A DNA stretch of 39,626 nucleotides, from the NCBI GenBank assembly GCA_026988355.1, contig JALSLK010000087.1, positions 1 to 39,626 on the forward strand. The letters are read 5' to 3'. The stretch is from Flavobacteriaceae bacterium. Lineage in GTDB: Bacteria > Bacteroidota > Bacteroidia > Flavobacteriales > Flavobacteriaceae. The notes below the pieces were generated by a model, which was not told the origin of the DNA, did no database searches, and saw nothing but the letters and a program-made list of their open reading frames with translations. Below, in pieces: positions 33,601 through 39,626 of the stretch (position 1 is its first letter; each line of letters starts with the position of its first letter). Made by a program: the position numbers and the translations under genes.

Positions 33601-35285
33601 ATCCAGATCCAAACATACATACAGCTAATTTTGATACTTCCAATTGGAGAAATATAATTTTTGATATTCCAACCAATACAGACAATCCAAATTACGAAAT
33701 AGAATATACATATAATGATGGAACTGTAAATATTACAACAACCAATATTCCTAATCCGTTAGTAGTATCAAGCCAAACTATTACATTTATAGTACGAAAT
33801 ATATCTACAGGAGCAGGTATACCTGTCTGTGATTCACAAATACAACAATTTAAATTACAAGTAAATTTATTACCTATAGGCACTAATACTACCGCAGAAA
33901 TATGTAGTGGTGAAGAAGTTCATTTATTTGATACAGATAATAATGTAATTCCATTAGATTTAGATAATTTTGCTACTTTTATTGATGAGGGAGATGGTGT
34001 TAATAGAAATACATATAAATGGCATGCAATAGCAAATCCAAATGTAACTGGAGAAACTACAACAGAAGTTATTACAGATGCTACAAATACAACAATAACA
34101 GATGTTTTAACAAATTCAGGTACAACAGCACAATTTGTTATTTACGAAGTAACACCTATTTCTGTAGGTGGATGTGAAGGAGAAGTATTTACAGTTACGG
34201 TTGAGGTTGGTTTTGCTCCAGATATAACAGACCAAACTGAAAGTTCCTGTAATAACGAACAACTTTCTATTGATTTAGATAGTTATACTACCCTTACAGG
34301 AAATACATATACCTGGAAAGCTAAAACAGATTATATTGATATTGAAGGTGAATCATTAACAGAACAAACTAGTACAACCATTAACGATATACTAATAAAT
34401 AATTCTAGTTCAAATATTTTTGTCGAGTATGAAGTAACTCCTAGCTCCTCTGCACAATGTAAAGGAAATACATTTACAGTAATAGTTGAAGTATATCCAA
34501 TACCACAATTTAATCTAAATGACCAATACTTTATCTGTCCAGATGCACAAATAGATACTACTATTGGAGAAATAGATAATCCAAGTGGATATACCTACGA
34601 ATGGTTTGTAGCAACGGATATGTTAACCGCTATTAATAATAATGCAGATAGTAGATTGTTAGATGTTAATGAAATGGATATCACAGCAACTGGAGGAATT
34701 TATGCACTTACCGCAACAGATTCAAATGGCTGTTCACAAACCTTACTTACATCTGTTAGTTTGGCAGAACAATTTGAAATCACAAATGTCTATGTAGACG
34801 ATTTTAATGGGCAAAACAACACAATAACCATTGAAGTTACGGGAGGCTCTGGTGCTTTTGAATATACATTAACAGATGAAGATAATAATTCTATAACACA
34901 AGTTGGAAATCCAATATTCGAAAATCTGACCGCAAATACCTACCAAATTGAAGTTACAGATGTTACTGGATGTAGTAAATTTAGAATTCAAGACAATATT
35001 TATGTATTAGATTATCCTCCTTTCTTTACACCGAATGGCGATTTAAATCACGATACATGGCAAATTAAAGGTGCAAATCTAATTCCAGATTCAAAAATAT
35101 ATATTTATGATAGATATGGTAAATTGATAGCTCAAGTAGATCCAACAAGTGTTGTAGGTTGGGATGGACTTTATAATGGGAAACAAATGCCAGCATCAGA
35201 TTACTGGTTTACAGCAGACTATATCGATCCAAATAATTTACAACCAAAAACGGTTAAAGGTCATTTTAGTATTGTTAGAAGATAA
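27678..35285 (+). CDS. Giant T9SS-secreted surface protein with C-terminal CHU_C (type B) sorting domain
   Basis: A 2535-residue protein exported by Sec and then the type IX system. The ATG at 27678 starts a clean signal peptide (NLLILLILTLFVTTHSYSQ); an in-frame TTG at 27585 would add 31 residues and is less likely. The N-terminal ~400 residues include an EF-hand/dockerin-like calcium loop (Asp87-Asp98, DRNFDGVIDSND) and a nidogen-like stretch (FVLSSNGIVSFDTSYAGAY). The bulk is Thr/Asn-rich, cysteine-containing PKD-like and related beta modules, including a near-identical 230-residue tandem pair (1606-2065). The end (about 2447-2535, FFTPNGDLNHDTW...IYIYDRYGKL...GWDGLYNG) is the gliding-motility-associated C-terminal domain. 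An adhesin role is inferred. No PorP/SprF gene is adjacent, though it often is. Confidence 0.92.
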   Translation: MKNLLILLILTLFVTTHSYSQGEISSPMPNIELYSPSAGYHSVNSYTFTLGCGVDNARIRATYTEVGSTESYRVESIPFRPKPYARDRNFDGVIDSNDFDHGGGGNSQGDVLSTLGDDRWSNPFNLRTQNDDLTFCFFGNQRNQFVLSSNGIVSFDTSYAGAYSAWDIQNMGKIAPNANLGDNRESIILMTDTDPTDPAALSDTFAFWNILGPISQRYFIMGYHRMPLYSSASGCGNTFGYATYQMVFYETTNIIEYHIQDKPICLSWPGSQYVAMGIQNYDLDVGFTAPGRDNLDHFQILDLTDGFYDANFNSAFPINAPEGWRYIPDGNMGVAPVFTWYENYNHGTQTGTPFGANPNDVNLSVSAADLIALGVTSVVYTAEVAYTDPCDGTVLKFARDVTFQLDDPLLMHIKELNSVDDTIEVYDVEDLTLCIGDNYDLEALVQNFTGADLSTIDFQWQVDQFPNPAVLLGTNPIEQIINAQPGTYVYTVTIRHFDALGALICQFDDSINVTVTDTITFEYPAPKVFCASDTDISPINISPAGGIYTISNGGVWVNPEANPLESLDGIIDLSESMNTAVGGNIDGTGVFVITYTVGTCASNTAQDTITINSAPNIVIPVNNLIECETNSSLHTATFDMAAIELELLNGETGLTLVWQNNVASGPVPPNPMTATFNTTNITLKVTATDPTDPAGCTSEVIFDLVVNTAPVITNQNENLCSGTALNIDLDSYATLAGNSYSWLATDNPNVTGETTTTTTTTLITDTLINTSNSLQNVIYTVTPTGTNSCAGNSFTVTIALAPTLTISNQTDSTCSNSTINVDLNSYTTQAGVTYSWVAADNPNATGETTTATTTTNITDTLINTSTTTQDVIYTVTPSVNGCTAADFTVTVSIGNPSFDFTTATYCSDGLDPIPTNVFPAVGTAGAGFFTISNGGVWLNPQANPLESLDGIIDLSESMNTVVGGNADGTGNFRITYTTTIGTIPNQSFCSSFFDISISTIETNFTYANSYCISGSNPIPTSIGSAGGIFSILPSGTVLDTTTGEIDITSLTVGTTYTVTYTKGGTCPSSTDITFDVTAAADASFTYPVICLSNTTSLLPNSITTGGGVFSITLTNGNTGGTIDAVTGDLAGNTAGTYKVEYTTTGCVGSSEIDITINPAENAIFSFANTAYCAGAGNITPTLDANISTGIFTIGSVTLPPTSLPINATTGEITVDATVTTSITYNVIYTTTGPCPTSSTQQVTINPEDNAAFTYPSASVCIADNTATPNSISTNGGTFTILKSNGTAGGSINSSSGIVDLTTSGVGDYIITYDTTSVGNPCPNNITFALTITAQDNTNFGYNGTDFTQTHFCVGDLPAIPNPLPSTFGGTYTINNGGAIDVITGEIDFGATAATNTPYTIQYITAGSCSNTSTTTIVVHSDETATFNYDLFYCSNGTVNPTPTNTGTGGGLYEVTNGGLFVDSTTSTDSISGEFDLAASGLGTDLSGIFVIKYQTQGVYCQDSAEYTITINSSPEITTPTSEIVCGSFTLPVIAGTNLTGNQRYYTQSNGQGDVFAEGFIFDETTPVIYPSVTYPVTLYIYDQTGSITTQLCKDEETFTLNVIPTPIYTMPNDITQCEDPDLNIHTSGFDTTSWNATILGTQIDPKYSVIYSAITVDPNTGIETAYALPDPLPTTLNAPSITIRATVRYTIDASTNTWCESIPLAVPNDNSFRLIVREIPIAIIPTDVGYTTGNETINACEDDTNPDPNIHTANFDTSNWRNIIFDIPTNTDNPNYEIEYTYNDGTVNITTTNIPNPLVVSSQTITFIVRNISTGAGIPACDSQIQQFKLQVNLLPIYTMPNDITQCEDPDLNIHTSGFDTTSWNATILGTQIDPKYSVIYSAVTVDPNTGIETAYALPDPLPTTLNAPSITIRATVRYTIDASTNTWCESIPLAVPNDNSFRLIVREIPIAIIPTDVGYTTGNETINACEDDTNPDPNIHTANFDTSNWRNIIFDIPTNTDNPNYEIEYTYNDGTVNITTTNIPNPLVVSSQTITFIVRNISTGAGIPVCDSQIQQFKLQVNLLPIGTNTTAEICSGEEVHLFDTDNNVIPLDLDNFATFIDEGDGVNRNTYKWHAIANPNVTGETTTEVITDATNTTITDVLTNSGTTAQFVIYEVTPISVGGCEGEVFTVTVEVGFAPDITDQTESSCNNEQLSIDLDSYTTLTGNTYTWKAKTDYIDIEGESLTEQTSTTINDILINNSSSNIFVEYEVTPSSSAQCKGNTFTVIVEVYPIPQFNLNDQYFICPDAQIDTTIGEIDNPSGYTYEWFVATDMLTAINNNADSRLLDVNEMDITATGGIYALTATDSNGCSQTLLTSVSLAEQFEITNVYVDDFNGQNNTITIEVTGGSGAFEYTLTDEDNNSITQVGNPIFENLTANTYQIEVTDVTGCSKFRIQDNIYVLDYPPFFTPNGDLNHDTWQIKGANLIPDSKIYIYDRYGKLIAQVDPTSVVGWDGLYNGKQMPASDYWFTADYIDPNNLQPKTVKGHFSIVRR
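29322..29465 (+). repeat. Diverged 48-residue module, copy 1
   Basis: Encodes a 48-residue module (residues 549-596, beginning TISNGGVWVNPEANPLESLD) that recurs at 30465-30608 with 42 of 48 residues identical by eye. The DNA differs at many third codon positions, so the duplication is older than the 690-bp one and the protein sequence appears to have been kept. Confidence 0.8.
30465..30608 (+). repeat. Diverged 48-residue module, copy 2
   Basis: Second copy (residues 930-977, beginning TISNGGVWLNPQANPLESLD) of the module at 29322-29465. A third, much weaker relative (VTNGGLFVDSTTSTDS) occurs around 32037. Confidence 0.8.
32493..33182 (+). repeat. 690-bp in-frame tandem duplication, unit A
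   Basis: Encodes residues 1606-1835 (starting PIYTMPNDITQCEDPDLNIH). The next 690 bases repeat it with seven substitutions by eye. Each unit holds two related halves of about 115 residues, each opening with a Cys-Glu-Asp motif (QCEDPDLNIH and ACEDDTNPDPNIH), so the unit itself arose from an older duplication. Confidence 0.95.
33183..33872 (+). repeat. 690-bp in-frame tandem duplication, unit B
   Basis: Encodes residues 1836-2065. It differs from unit A at 33224, 33327, 33773, 33791, 33812, 33821 and 33826; only two changes alter the protein (Ile to Val, Ala to Val). Five of the seven lie in the last 100 bases, leaving an unbroken identical run of about 445 bases between 33327 and 33773. Confidence 0.95.
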
Positions 35286-35305
35286 CTAATGTTAATAATA
35301 AATGT

Positions 35306-35337
35306 AAAAAGCATTCACTAATAGTGAATGCTTTTTT
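35306..35337 (+). terminator. Terminator of the giant T9SS gene
   Basis: AAAAAGCATTCAC (35306-35318) and GTGAATGCTTTTT form a 13-bp stem with a five-base loop, ending in a T-run at 35337, 20 bases after the stop codon. Confidence 0.85.
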
Positions 35338-35347
35338 ATTTTAAATT

Positions 35348-35355
35348 TAATTTTG
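35348..35355 (+). promoter_or_regulatory. -7 box of the AIR synthase gene
   Basis: TAATTTTG matches TAnnTTTG, just downstream of the giant gene's terminator and 26 bases before the chosen ATG at 35382. It supports that start over an upstream in-frame ATG at 35328, which lies inside the terminator. No TTG element is seen. Confidence 0.5.
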
Positions 35356-35381
35356 CATATAGAAATAAATTCTATTCAATT

Positions 35382-36557
35382 ATGGGAAATACAAACGAGA
35401 ACAGGTATAGTCAAAGAGGTGTTTCTGCCTCAAAAGAAGACGTACATTTAGCAATCAAAAATATTGACAAAGGATTATTTCCTAAAGCGTTTTGTAAAAT
35501 TGTTCCAGATTATTTAACTAACAATAAAGACTATTGTATTGTAATGCATGCGGATGGTGCTGGAACAAAATCGTCTTTAGCCTACGTATATTGGAAAGAA
35601 ACTGGAGATTTATCGGTTTGGAAGGATATTGCACAAGATGCTCTAATTATGAATATCGATGATTTATTATGCGTTGGTATCACAGATAACATATTACTTT
35701 CATCTACCATAGGAAGGAATAAAAATCTAATTCCAGCAGAAGTAATTTCACAAATAATAAATGGAACAGAAGAAATTTTAAACGATTTAAAAAAACACGA
35801 TATTCACATACATTCTACAGGTGGAGAAACAGCAGATGTTGGAGATTTGGTTAGGACAATAATTGTAGATTCGACAGTAACAGCAAGAATAAAACGAACC
35901 GATATAATTGACAATGCAAATATCAAAGCTGGTAATGTAATTGTTGGTTTAGCATCATTTGGTCAAGCCACTTACGAAAAAACATATAATGGAGGTATGG
36001 GGTCTAATGGACTAACCTCAGCAAGACACGATGTTTTTGCAAAATATCTAGCAAAAAAATATCCCGAAAGTTTTGATAATATGGTTCCTGAAAATTTAGT
36101 ATACGCAGGAAGTGTTAAACTTGGAGATAAAGTAAAAAATAGTACAATTAATGCAGGCAAATTGGTTTTATCTCCTACTAGAACTTATGCTCCAATCCTT
36201 AAAAGAATATTAGATAAACATCGAAAAAATATAAATGGAATAATACATTGTAGCGGTGGTGCTCAAACCAAAATTTTACATTTTATCGATAATTTACATG
36301 TTATTAAAGATAATTTATTTGAAATCCCTCCCCTTTTTAAACTCATACAAAAAGAATCTAATACCGATTATAAAGAAATGTATCAAGTTTTTAATATGGG
36401 ACATCGTATGGAATTATATGTTCCTAAAGAAATTGCAAACAGTATTATAGAAATTTCAAAAACATTTAATGTAGAGGCAAAAATTATTGGATATGTGGAA
36501 AATAATCCAATAAAAAAATTAACCATTAAAAGTGAATATGGAGAATTTGTCTATTAA
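35382..36557 (+). CDS. purM: AIR synthase / phosphoribosylformylglycinamidine cyclo-ligase (PurM family)
   Basis: ATP-dependent closure of FGAM to aminoimidazole ribonucleotide, the fifth step of purine synthesis. The 391 residues start MGNTNENRYSQRGVSASKED, the usual form in Flavobacteriia. Family motifs include the nucleotide loop ADGAGTKSSLAY, NIDDLLCVG, the glycine-rich STGGETADVGD, and a C-terminal AIRS_C part with HCSGGAQTK and FNMGHRME. It is longer than the ~345-residue E. coli PurM and belongs to a distinct Bacteroidota branch sometimes called AIR-synthase-related, so exact orthology is probable but not certain. A phosphoesterase gene follows after 23 bases, likely on the same transcript. 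Confidence 0.88.
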   Translation: MGNTNENRYSQRGVSASKEDVHLAIKNIDKGLFPKAFCKIVPDYLTNNKDYCIVMHADGAGTKSSLAYVYWKETGDLSVWKDIAQDALIMNIDDLLCVGITDNILLSSTIGRNKNLIPAEVISQIINGTEEILNDLKKHDIHIHSTGGETADVGDLVRTIIVDSTVTARIKRTDIIDNANIKAGNVIVGLASFGQATYEKTYNGGMGSNGLTSARHDVFAKYLAKKYPESFDNMVPENLVYAGSVKLGDKVKNSTINAGKLVLSPTRTYAPILKRILDKHRKNINGIIHCSGGAQTKILHFIDNLHVIKDNLFEIPPLFKLIQKESNTDYKEMYQVFNMGHRMELYVPKEIANSIIEISKTFNVEAKIIGYVENNPIKKLTIKSEYGEFVY

Positions 36558-36580
36558 ATAAATCCTTCTACCTAATACAC

Positions 36581-37081
36581 ATGAAAAAAATACTCCTATT
36601 ATCCGATACACATAGTTTTATAGACAATCAAATGATTAAATATATAAAACAAGCAGACGAAGTATGGCATGCTGGTGATATTGGAAATATAAATGTTACA
36701 GATACCATCCAAAAACATACCGTATTAAGAGCAGTTTATGGTAATATTGATGATACAAAAATTAGAAATTCATTCCCTTTAGATGCAAAATTTACTATTG
36801 AAAATGTAACGGTTTGGATGACACATATCGGTGGATATCCAAAAAGGTACAATACAAGAATAAAAGAAGTAATACGAAAAAATCCGCCAAAATTATTTAT
36901 TACAGGGCATTCCCATATCTTAAAAGTAATGTTTGATAAGAAATTGGACTTATTACATATTAATCCTGGAGCAGTAGGAAAATCAGGATTTCATAAAGTA
37001 AGAACCATGGTTCGCTTTAAAATTGATAAAGAAAACATAAAAAATTTAGAAATAATTGAATTAGAAAATAGAGATAAATAG
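36581..37081 (+). CDS. Calcineurin-like metallophosphoesterase (YfcE/MJ0936 type)
   Basis: A 166-residue cytosolic dinuclear-metal phosphoesterase. The full ligand set is visible: Asp9 and His11 (LLSDTHS), Asp33 (WHAGDIG), Asn55 (YGNIDD), His82 (MTHIGG), and His110/His112 (ITGHSH). The INPGAVGKSGF loop near the C-terminus is typical of the YfcE subgroup. Members hydrolyse small phosphodiesters in vitro; the natural substrate is not known. It lies 23 bases after purM on the same strand and is followed by a terminator. Confidence 0.92.
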   Translation: MKKILLLSDTHSFIDNQMIKYIKQADEVWHAGDIGNINVTDTIQKHTVLRAVYGNIDDTKIRNSFPLDAKFTIENVTVWMTHIGGYPKRYNTRIKEVIRKNPPKLFITGHSHILKVMFDKKLDLLHINPGAVGKSGFHKVRTMVRFKIDKENIKNLEIIELENRDK

Positions 37082-37082
37082 T

Positions 37083-37108
37083 AAAAGTCGCCTAAAAGAC
37101 GACTTTTT
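37083..37108. terminator. Bidirectional terminator between phosphoesterase and DUF4293 genes
   Basis: AAAAGTCG (37083-37090) and CGACTTTT (37100-37107) form an 8-bp stem with a nine-base loop. T's follow on the plus strand and, from the flanking A's, on the minus strand too. The two genes are convergent, so one hairpin can serve both. Confidence 0.75.
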
Positions 37109-37134
37109 CGCACTAAATAACTAAATTTTAGAGT

Positions 37135-37569
37135 TTATCGTAATCTATCTACAGATTTTACGAGATCTTCATCCTTTTTTATAAATCTATTAGAAAAAAC
37201 CAATAGAAAAACACTAATAATAGGTAAAAAAGATCCAATACCTTTCTCAGAAACATTTGTTTCTCCAGATAAATTTAGCACATGATATACAATAAATCCT
37301 AATAATAAAAAGTTCAATAATATATTTATTCTATTTATCACAAATTGCAATTTCCTATTTTTAAAAAGAAAAATAGTGATAAATGAAAGTATTGCCGAAA
37401 TAATAAATAACACACCAATTGGTTTTAAAATCATAGATTCCATTGCTATAGATTCATACGCAAAAAAATCAGCATCGTAGCTTGCATCCCATAAAGTAAA
37501 TACGTTTGCTAACACTCCTGAAACAATCGAAGCTAATAATAAAAATATGGTTTGAATTCGCTGAATCAT
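37135..37569 (-). CDS. DUF4293 family membrane protein
   Basis: A 144-residue inner-membrane protein with four hydrophobic segments at about 5-25, 48-68, 80-98 and 112-128. The N-terminus MIQRIQTIFLLL and C-terminus DEDLVKSVDRLR are the conserved ends of the family. DUF4293 is confined to Bacteroidota, has no known function, and commonly lies divergent from rho, as here. A -7 box (37587-37594) lies close upstream. Confidence 0.88.
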   Translation of the reverse strand: MIQRIQTIFLLLASIVSGVLANVFTLWDASYDADFFAYESIAMESMILKPIGVLFIISAILSFITIFLFKNRKLQFVINRINILLNFLLLGFIVYHVLNLSGETNVSEKGIGSFLPIISVFLLVFSNRFIKKDEDLVKSVDRLR

Positions 37570-37586
37570 AAAAAATAATGTGATTA

Positions 37587-37594
37587 CAAAAATA
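37587..37594 (-). promoter_or_regulatory. -7 box of the DUF4293 gene
   Basis: Minus-strand TATTTTTG (37594-37587) matches TAnnTTTG, 17 bases upstream of the ATG at 37569. There is no TTG at the usual spacing. Confidence 0.4.
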
Positions 37595-37763
37595 CATCAA
37601 TATTTTTTAGAAATAAAGCATTTTATTTAAAATAAAATTGTAATATTGTACTATCAAAAGGAAACTATTGTAATACACTTCATTACATTCCCTATAGTCA
37701 TTACAACAATGTATATTTTCTAAAAAAACTAACAACAATTTATTAATTTATTACTTATAATCA

Positions 37764-39440
37764 ATGTTTGAAATCGGAACGCTTAAACAAAAAAAGCTAG
37801 TAGAATTACAAGAAATTGCTAAGGCAATTGGTTTAAAAAAGACAAGTCAATTAAAAAAACTAGATTTGATTTATCTAATTTTAGACGAACAGGCTAAAAC
37901 TCCAAAGGAGGATGAAAAATTGCCTGTTAAAAAACCCATTCCTAAAAAGCCAAGAAAAAGAATTACTACTCCAAAACCTGAAATAAAAAAAGATTCTACA
38001 AAGAATCCTACATTATTTGGAGAGAAACCAAAAGAGAAATTAGAGAAAAAATTGGAAGAGAAACCAAAAGAAGAAAGTACTGACAATGTTACTACTGTTA
38101 TTGAAAAACAAGTAAAAAGACTTTCTAAAAAAGAGCTATCTGAAGAACAAAAAAGGCGAAATGAAAGAGCAAATGCGCTAAATCCTAATTATAAGAAAAA
38201 AACTATTAGTACAGTAACAACGACAGTAAAAACAAGTCAAAATAGAGATTCTAATATCAAAATAAAAGTAGATAAAGGAAATGAATTAAAAGGTCATGGT
38301 AAATACAGAGATCCAGATTATGAATTTGATGGTATTATTGAAGCAGAAGGAGTTTTAGAAACGATGAACGATGGTTATGGTTTTTTAAGATCATCCGATT
38401 ATAACTACCTATCTTCTCCAGATGATATCTATGTATCACAATCACAAATTAAACTGTTTGGTTTAAAAACTGGAGATACCGTAAAAGGAGTTGTACGACC
38501 TCCAAAAGAACAGGAAAAATATTTTCCACTAATTCGAGTATCATTAATAAATGGATTAAATCCAAGTATCGTTCGAGATCGTGTATCATTCGAACACTTA
38601 ACACCTCTTTTCCCAAAAGAAAAATTTAATTTAGCAGATAAAAATAGTTCCTTGTCTACACGAATAATGGATATGTTTGCTCCTATTGGTAAAGGACAAC
38701 GTGGTATGATTGTATCACAACCTAAAACAGGTAAAACCATGCTGCTTAAAGATATTGCCAATGCAATAGCTGGTAGTCATCCAGAAGTATATCAAATAAT
38801 TTTATTAATTGATGAAAGACCTGAAGAAGTTACCGACATGAAAAGAAGTACAAAAGGAGAAGTAGTTGCTTCAACTTTTGATGAACCCGCAGAAAAACAT
38901 GTAAAAGTTGCCAATATCGTTTTAGAAAAAGCAAAACGCTTGGTAGAATGTGGCCATGATGTAGTTATCCTATTAGATTCGATTACCCGTTTAGCAAGAG
39001 CTTATAATACTGTTGCACCTGCATCTGGTAAAATTTTATCTGGAGGTATTGATGCAAATGCATTACACAAACCTAAACGTTTTTTTGGTGCTGCTCGTAA
39101 AATTGAAAATGGTGGTTCTTTAACTATCATTGCTACTGCACTAACAGATACAGGTTCTAAAATGGACGAAGTAATCTTTGAAGAATTTAAAGGTACTGGT
39201 AATATGGAATTACAATTGGATAGAAATATTTCTAATCGTAGAATATTCCCTGCAATTGACATCATTAAATCGAGTACTCGTAGAGATGATTTACTGTTAA
39301 ACCCTAAAGATTTACAACGTTTATGGATTTTACGTAAATATCTAGCAGATATGAATCCTATCGAAGCAATGGAATTTATTCAAGACAAAATTAAATTTAC
39401 TAATAGTAATGAAGAATTTTTAATGTCTATGAATGGATAA
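37764..39440 (+). CDS. rho: Transcription termination factor Rho with disordered insertion
   Basis: A hexameric RNA-dependent ATPase that ends transcription. The 558 residues are about 140 longer than E. coli Rho. An N-terminal Rho_N helical domain (1-45, [13 protein letters not shown]) is followed by a long Lys/Glu/Pro/Thr-rich low-complexity segment (about 45-185), then the cold-shock RNA-binding domain (about 193-260, [14 protein letters not shown]) and the RecA-like motor: Walker A SQPKTGKT (318-325), Walker [17 protein letters not shown], and the R loop [21 protein letters not shown] region. It is divergent from DUF4293 and ends in a strong terminator. Confidence 0.97.
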   Translation: MFEIGTLKQKKLVELQEIAKAIGLKKTSQLKKLDLIYLILDEQAKTPKEDEKLPVKKPIPKKPRKRITTPKPEIKKDSTKNPTLFGEKPKEKLEKKLEEKPKEESTDNVTTVIEKQVKRLSKKELSEEQKRRNERANALNPNYKKKTISTVTTTVKTSQNRDSNIKIKVDKGNELKGHGKYRDPDYEFDGIIEAEGVLETMNDGYGFLRSSDYNYLSSPDDIYVSQSQIKLFGLKTGDTVKGVVRPPKEQEKYFPLIRVSLINGLNPSIVRDRVSFEHLTPLFPKEKFNLADKNSSLSTRIMDMFAPIGKGQRGMIVSQPKTGKTMLLKDIANAIAGSHPEVYQIILLIDERPEEVTDMKRSTKGEVVASTFDEPAEKHVKVANIVLEKAKRLVECGHDVVILLDSITRLARAYNTVAPASGKILSGGIDANALHKPKRFFGAARKIENGGSLTIIATALTDTGSKMDEVIFEEFKGTGNMELQLDRNISNRRIFPAIDIIKSSTRRDDLLLNPKDLQRLWILRKYLADMNPIEAMEFIQDKIKFTNSNEEFLMSMNG

Positions 39441-39465
39441 TTTTCATCTAAAACTAATTAAAAAT

Positions 39466-39500
39466 AAAAAAATAGCAACACAAAATGTTGCTATTTTTTT
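39466..39500 (+). terminator. Terminator of rho
   Basis: AAAAAAATAGCAACA (39466-39480) and TGTTGCTATTTTTTT (39486-39500) form a 15-bp stem with a five-base loop and a T-rich tail, 25 bases after the rho stop. Confidence 0.85.
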
Positions 39501-39532
39501 ATTTTTATAGTGCTAGTATCAAAAAAAGGTAT

Positions 39533-39540
39533 TAGATTTG
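39533..39540 (+). promoter_or_regulatory. -7 box of the tRNA gene
   Basis: TAGATTTG matches TAnnTTTG and ends ten bases before the tRNA 5' end, leaving a 5' leader of about five or six bases. The upstream TTG element is not obvious. Confidence 0.5.
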
Positions 39541-39550
39541 CAGCCTAAAT

Positions 39551-39623
<73 letters not shown>

Positions 39624-39626
39624 CTA

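Noticed and set aside
32672-33685. Two identical 107-codon minus-strand frames (32672-32995 and 33362-33685)
   Set aside because: Their identity only reflects the 690-bp tandem duplication in the sense gene. They are shadows, not a gene pair.
32493-33872. Tandem repeat as a possible CRISPR array or duplicated mobile element
   Set aside because: The unit is long, in frame, without spacers, terminal inverted repeats or transposase; both copies continue one protein.
35328-35381. ATG at 35328 as the AIR synthase start
   Set aside because: It lies inside the terminator of the preceding gene and ahead of the -7 box at 35348-35355; family members start at the position equal to 35382.

Overview
The window is a chromosomal segment of a low-GC member of the Bacteroidota, most likely a marine Flavobacteriaceae (genus not assignable from the sequence alone). 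The signs are an IPExxxVDY-family protein beside pyruvate kinase, a GLPGLI-family protein beside a TonB-dependent outer-membrane barrel, a very large type IX secretion (T9SS) protein with a CHU_C / type B sorting domain, DUF4293 beside rho, a Rho with a long charged insertion, promoters of the Bacteroidota type (-7 box TAnnTTTG, sometimes with TTG 19 bases upstream), and A-rich start regions without Shine-Dalgarno sequences. No insertion sequence, integrase, phage gene or CRISPR array is visible.

Layout. 1-4.5 kb, minus strand: the start of a lipoprotein gene cut by the window edge, dnaG with its own promoter, then clpX and clpP, with an intrinsic terminator between clpX and dnaG. 4.5-10.4 kb, core metabolism: IPExxxVDY protein and pyk (plus), viroplasmin-type RNase H and purN (minus), then acpP, fabF and rnc (plus), with a strong hairpin between acpP and fabF. 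10.4-17 kb: a PLP-dependent class V aminotransferase, a leader hairpin with two small unknown genes, mfd (TTG start), and a convergent AAA/DUF4143 ATPase. 17-23 kb, the most system-like part: a GLPGLI periplasmic protein and a CarboxypepD_reg outer-membrane barrel (minus) divergent from a sensor kinase/OmpR-type regulator pair (plus). The shared intergenic region holds two identical TAAC-N4-GTTA sites 20 bases apart. 23-27.3 kb: a LysM lytic transglycosylase (minus) and a TonB-dependent receptor (plus). 27.7-35.3 kb: a single 2535-residue secreted adhesin-like protein containing a near-identical 690-bp in-frame tandem duplication. 35.4-39.6 kb: an AIR synthase (PurM family), a metallophosphoesterase, DUF4293 (minus), rho, and an initiator tRNA-Met at the right edge.

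How the parts relate. Most genes are housekeeping: replication priming, ATP-dependent proteolysis, glycolysis, purine synthesis, fatty-acid synthesis, RNA processing, transcription-coupled repair and termination. The accessory content concerns the cell envelope: two outer-membrane receptors, a two-component system probably controlling one of them, a peptidoglycan lyase and a large T9SS-exported surface protein. The most notable observations are loss of all four zinc ligands in DnaG, the recent 690-bp duplication in the giant protein, the paired operator-like repeats in the kinase/GLPGLI divergent promoter, two genes whose -7 box lies four bases before ATG (probable leaderless mRNAs), and the hairpin leader before two orphan small genes. 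I found nothing I can honestly call a complete undescribed system; the GLPGLI/barrel/two-component module is the nearest candidate.
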